Assembly (NCBI RefSeq): GCF_040276085.1
Contig: NZ_JBELOK010000007.1
Span: forward strand, 124,001-188,000
DNA: 64,000 nucleotides
Direction of reading: 5' to 3'
Source: Castellaniella sp040276085
GTDB lineage: Bacteria; Pseudomonadota; Gammaproteobacteria; Burkholderiales; Burkholderiaceae_B
The notes below the pieces were generated by a model. The model did not search any database. It was given only the letters and a program-made list of their open reading frames with translations, and was not told the origin of the DNA. Of the stretch, positions 60,863 to 64,000 are shown piece by piece. The position numbers were made by a program, and so were the translations under genes. The first letter of the stretch is position 1. Every line of letters begins with the position of its first letter.

Positions 60863-61902
60863 GCATGACAGCGTTTTTGCCCTGGCAGCAGGCCCTGGCG
60901 AGCCAGTGGTTGTCCCAGCAGCAGCGGTTTGCCCATGCCTGGCTTATCCATGGGCTGCCGGGGATCGGTCAGCTGGAATTTGCCCTGGCCGGTGCAGCCA
61001 GCTTGCTGTGTGAAGATTCTGCCTCGGGCGTGGCGTGCGGCCAATGCCAGGCATGCCACTGGTTACAGGCAGGCAACCACCCGGATTTTCGTCGGATACG
61101 GCCCGATGCGGTGGCTGCTCAAGAAGGGGCATCGCCGGAAGATACTGAGGCAGCGGCCAGCAAGAAACAGCCTTCCAAGGACATCCGTATCGAGCAAATC
61201 AGGGGGCTGTTGCCTTGGTTCAACATGGCCACGCACCGCGGAGGCTGGCGTGTTGCCTTGCTGTACCCGGCCGAAGCGATGAATACCATTGCCGCCAACG
61301 CCTTGCTCAAGATCCTCGAAGAACCTCCCGCGCATACAGTTTTTTTGCTGGTGGCAGAGGCGCCCGATCGGCTCTTGCCCACGTTGGTGTCCCGTTGCCG
61401 GCGCTTGCCCCTGCCAGTGCCAGGTACTTCAGAGTCACTTCAGTGGCTGCAGGCGCATGGCGTGGCGGATGCATCGGCGTACCTGGCCGCGGCAGGGGGC
61501 GCTCCTTTGTTGGCGCACCAGCTGGCACAAGGTGGACACGCTGCGGTGCCGGATTTCATTCGTCTGTTTTTGGATCTGGCTGCGCATCATGGTGCGCGCA
61601 GCCAATTGGCCGACGCCCTAATTGCAGAAGATGCTGCTGTCTGGGTAGATGCCTTTCAACGGCTTTGGGTGGATTTGGGGCTGTCGGCGCATGGCTTGGG
61701 GATTCGGTACTACCCAGGGCAAAGCAAAGAGATCCAGGCGCTGGCTGTCAAACTGGATCCGCTGGCGCTGGCGCGTACCGGACAGTGGCTGCAAACACAG
61801 CGGGGGCTGGTTTCCCATCCCTTAAACGTCAAGCTGCTGGGTGATTATGCGGCCGAACGTCTGCTGCAGGCAGTGAGGCCTTACACTGTCAGGGCCCAAT
61901 AA
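60859..61902 (+). CDS. holB: DNA polymerase III subunit delta'
   Basis: Clamp-loader subunit, a catalytically inactive AAA+ protein. About 347 aa from ATG 60859 (MSMTAFLPW; 60865 also possible). The degenerate P-loop region is HGLPGIGQLEFA instead of GxxGxGKT. The zinc module is LLCEDSASGVACGQCQACHW. NALLKILEEPPAHTVFLLVAE and LVSRCRRLPLP (sensor region with the SRC motif) follow. Confidence 0.95.
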   Translation: MSMTAFLPWQQALASQWLSQQQRFAHAWLIHGLPGIGQLEFALAGAASLLCEDSASGVACGQCQACHWLQAGNHPDFRRIRPDAVAAQEGASPEDTEAAASKKQPSKDIRIEQIRGLLPWFNMATHRGGWRVALLYPAEAMNTIAANALLKILEEPPAHTVFLLVAEAPDRLLPTLVSRCRRLPLPVPGTSESLQWLQAHGVADASAYLAAAGGAPLLAHQLAQGGHAAVPDFIRLFLDLAAHHGARSQLADALIAEDAAVWVDAFQRLWVDLGLSAHGLGIRYYPGQSKEIQALAVKLDPLALARTGQWLQTQRGLVSHPLNVKLLGDYAAERLLQAVRPYTVRAQ

Positions 61903-61925
61903 ATTTTCTTGCTTCAGGCTGCTTT

Positions 61926-62708
61926 ATGTACGTGGATTCTCATTGCCATCTTAATTTCCCGGATCTTCAGGCCCAGTTGCCCGATATCCTGGCACGCATG
62001 AAATCTGCCCAGGTTGGGCACGCGCTGGTTGTCAGCGTCAATTTGCGCGATTGGCCCGGGCTGATGGCTTTGGTCGAGAGCCAGGCGCACCTGCATGCCT
62101 CGGTGGGCGTACATCCCGACAATGATACCGATGATGAAGACGGTGTTGAACCCACCGAAGAAGACCTGCTGCAGCGTGCCCGGCATCCAAAGGTGGTGGC
62201 GATTGGCGAAACCGGCCTGGATTACTACCGGCTGCCAGAGCCCCTGGATTGGCAACGAGACCGTTTCCGTACGCATATCCGGGTGGCACGAAAAACAGGC
62301 TTGCCCCTGATCATCCACACCCGATCGGCGGCAGAGGATACGTTGCGCCTGATGCGTGAAGAGCAGGCAGATAACGGTGTGATGCATTGCTTTACCGAGT
62401 CCTGGGAGGTTGCCCGGGCAGCGATGGATCTTGGTTTTTATATTTCTTTTTCGGGTATTGTCACGTTTAAAAATGCGGTCGCTCTGCAAGAGGTTGCACA
62501 AAAAGTGCCCCTGGATCGCATGCTTATCGAAACTGACTCTCCCTATTTGGCGCCCGTGCCATATCGTGGCAAGATGAATGATCCCTCCAGGGTGATTCAT
62601 GTCGCAGAAAAAATCGCCGAGCTTCGGGGTGCCCCGGTGTCTGCCATAGCCGATGCCAGCACACACAATTTCTTCACACTGTTTAACAAGATCGACGCAC
62701 ACAGCTAA
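61926..62708 (+). CDS. tatD: TatD family metal-dependent hydrolase
   Basis: TIM-barrel amidohydrolase-like enzyme, reported for this family as a 3'-5' DNase. The 260-aa protein has the metal ligands in MYVDSHCHLNF, SVGVHPDN, AIGETGLDYYR, LIIHTRSA, MHCFTES, and IETDSPYLAPVPYRGKMNDP. The position after holB is typical of the YcfH branch. It starts 23 nt downstream of holB. Confidence 0.94.
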   Translation: MYVDSHCHLNFPDLQAQLPDILARMKSAQVGHALVVSVNLRDWPGLMALVESQAHLHASVGVHPDNDTDDEDGVEPTEEDLLQRARHPKVVAIGETGLDYYRLPEPLDWQRDRFRTHIRVARKTGLPLIIHTRSAAEDTLRLMREEQADNGVMHCFTESWEVARAAMDLGFYISFSGIVTFKNAVALQEVAQKVPLDRMLIETDSPYLAPVPYRGKMNDPSRVIHVAEKIAELRGAPVSAIADASTHNFFTLFNKIDAHS

Positions 62709-62777
62709 GCATACCGCCGGTTTCCCTCTGGGGTGGTATCCGTGGACCTGTGTTCAATCCAGCAAGAGAACCGTCCG

Positions 62778-63650
62778 ATGACATCCAAAGAAATGTTGCT
62801 CTGCCGAGAGATTCAATCTGGCAAACGTGTTGTCATGCATTGGCTGATGGCGCTTCTGTTGTGCGGTGTTGCCTGGGCGGCCACTGTACAGGCCGCGCAA
62901 GCACCTGACGCCGATTGGTGGTCTGCCATCCGCCGCGACGATGTGTCTGAGGTGCAAACCAAGCTGTTGCGCGGTGTCGATGTCAACGCCTTCAATGCTC
63001 TGGGAAACCCAGCCCTTACCCAGGCTGCGCGAGAGCAATCCTGGAAAGTGTTTGATCTGCTCAAATCTGCACCTGGCGTGCAGGTTGATCTGGCCAATGC
63101 GCACAATGAAACCGCGCTGATGTACCTGTGCATATTGGGTGAAACCCAACGTGCGCTTGCATTGATTCAGGTGGGTGCACAGGTTAATCGGCTTGGCTGG
63201 ACACCGTTGCATTATGCGGCATCAAAGGGCCAGTTGGAGACGGCAAAAATGCTGATCCGGCGCGGCGCAATCGTTAACGCGCCGGGCCCTGATGGCACTA
63301 CTCCGTTGATGATGGCTGCGTTGTGGGGCAAGGCAGACACTGTCCAATTGCTGTTGTCACACGGGGCCGATCCCACCATGTTTAATTCAGCCCGAGAAAC
63401 CGCCGTGGATTGGGCATTGAAGCGCAATAACACTGCATTGGCAGAAAGCCTGAAAAAAGCTGCACACAGGGTGCAGCAGGCCCGTGCGCGCCAGGGCCAG
63501 GGTGCAGGAACAAACAGCGATACGATGGCCCCGCAAACAGCATCCGGGCAGGGCCAGATGCAGGCACCCGATACTTCCAGCGATGATGCGGATTCTTTTT
63601 CGCGCTACTTCGATCTGGGAAGATTCGAGGACAGCAACACAGCGCGTTAG
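62778..63650 (+). CDS. Exported ankyrin-repeat protein
   Basis: Protein of about 290 aa from ATG 62778 with a long basic N-region and hydrophobic stretch (MHWLMALLLCGVAWAATVQA) that looks like a signal peptide cleaved after AQA or nearby. Starting at ATG 62835 would give a more ordinary signal. Four or five ankyrin repeats follow; the clearest are GWTPLHYAASKGQLETAKMLI and DGTTPLMMAALWGKADTVQLLL. The last 70 residues are Gln/Ser/Asp-rich and unstructured. It is a protein-protein interaction scaffold, probably periplasmic; partner unknown. Confidence 0.82.
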   Translation: MTSKEMLLCREIQSGKRVVMHWLMALLLCGVAWAATVQAAQAPDADWWSAIRRDDVSEVQTKLLRGVDVNAFNALGNPALTQAAREQSWKVFDLLKSAPGVQVDLANAHNETALMYLCILGETQRALALIQVGAQVNRLGWTPLHYAASKGQLETAKMLIRRGAIVNAPGPDGTTPLMMAALWGKADTVQLLLSHGADPTMFNSARETAVDWALKRNNTALAESLKKAAHRVQQARARQGQGAGTNSDTMAPQTASGQGQMQAPDTSSDDADSFSRYFDLGRFEDSNTAR

Positions 63651-63656
63651 CCTTGT

Positions 63657-64000
63657 TTAGCTACCTGGCGGCAGGTAGCGGGATTTCAGGATGCCCCGCA
63701 ACTGCGGGTAGGAGATCATGATCTCCGGCTGGCCCCAGGCATAAGGAGCGATCTCGTAGGGCTGATACTTCACCAGCAGACCCTGGTCTGTCAGGCCGAC
63801 ATTGTCGCTGCTCACAAACGGCCACATCCGCGCAAAGCTGTCCATGTCTTGTACGGCGTCTTGGTGGGCCTGCAGCCAGCGGCTGTGGGCTTGCTTTAAT
63901 GCGGTATCAAACGCCGGCCGGGCGCCGGGGGCAAGCAGTTGGTCGATTGTCAGTACCTGATTGCTTTGGTTGTCCCAATTAATCAGCTGGGTGCCGGTCA
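63657..64000 (-). CDS. RsiV/DUF3298-like protein, C-terminal part
   Basis: Only the last 114 codons are in the window; the start lies beyond base 64000. The frame is open to the edge and reads LINWDNQSNQVLTIDQLL, then a WLQAHQDAVQDMDSFARMWPF segment and GLLVKYQPYEIAPYAWGQPE ending ISYPQLRGILKS. The YEIAPYAxG motif and SYPQL end match the C-terminal domain of RsiV and DUF3298/DUF4163 proteins. In Gram-negative bacteria these are mostly exported lipoproteins of unclear role. It converges on the ankyrin gene, with 6 nt between the stops. Confidence 0.7.
   Translation of the reverse strand, partial: TGTQLINWDNQSNQVLTIDQLLAPGARPAFDTALKQAHSRWLQAHQDAVQDMDSFARMWPFVSSDNVGLTDQGLLVKYQPYEIAPYAWGQPEIMISYPQLRGILKSRYLPPGS

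Noticed and set aside
1..64000. tRNA, rRNA, CRISPR, transposase or prophage genes
   Set aside because: I read the gaps and frames for them and saw none; nearly all sequence is occupied by conserved chromosomal genes.

Overview
The window looks like core chromosome of a betaproteobacterium of the order Burkholderiales, most probably family Alcaligenaceae (Bordetella, Achromobacter and Alcaligenes relatives). I infer this from gene order (map/glnD beside rpsB-tsf-pyrH-frr-uppS-cdsA-dxr-rseP-bamA-skp-lpxD-fabZ-lpxA-lpxB-rnhB, and ppsR opposite ppsA), from a dihydrolipoyl dehydrogenase carrying its own lipoyl domain, and from moderately high GC. Genus cannot be fixed by eye. I see no rRNA, tRNA, CRISPR array, insertion sequence, prophage or replication origin.

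Layout. 1-7.5 kb: the end of an ABC transporter ATPase, then a three-gene RND efflux operon (adaptor, pump, outer-membrane channel) joined translationally to pdxJ. 7.5-13.3 kb: a copper island with a nitroreductase, cueR and copA on the minus strand, and copZ plus a flavoprotein disulfide reductase on the plus strand. Both divergent promoters have the 19-bp spacer typical of MerR/CueR control, and a Sco copper chaperone converges on the island. 12.7-18.7 kb: a minus-strand operon of sensor kinase, response regulator, folD, prlC and sco. 18.7-24.9 kb: the pyruvate dehydrogenase operon aceE-aceF-lpdA, with a sigma70-like promoter and a rho-independent terminator. 24.9-29.3 kb: folC-dedD-cvpA-purF. 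29.3-33.2 kb (minus): map-glnD-dsbB.

33.5-49 kb is a long plus-strand block covering translation (rpsB, tsf, frr), nucleotides (pyrH), isoprenoid and undecaprenyl synthesis (dxr, uppS), phospholipid (cdsA), envelope stress protease (rseP), outer-membrane protein assembly (bamA, skp), lipid A (lpxD, fabZ, lpxA, lpxB), rnhB and an RNA methyltransferase. 49-53.2 kb: divergent ppsR and ppsA, then an alkylguanine-DNA methyltransferase with an unusual insertion. 53.2-54.5 kb: smpB opposite ratA and rnfH. 54.7-58 kb: an operon for the middle of valine breakdown (acyl-CoA dehydrogenase, hydroxyisobutyryl-CoA hydrolase-like protein, mmsB). 58-64 kb: ygfZ, then mltG-tmk-holB-tatD, an exported ankyrin protein, and the C-terminus of an RsiV/DUF3298-like protein leaving the window.

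The least ordinary stretch is the copper island. A CopZ-type metallochaperone lies 15 nt upstream of a flavin disulfide reductase, like a mercuric reductase split into its two halves. The reductase gene contains a nine-guanine tract that could make it phase variable. Other points of interest are the operator-like repeat at the aceE promoter beside a divergent two-component system, the about 70-residue insertion in the DNA methyltransferase, and nearly identical lipoyl domains in aceF and lpdA.
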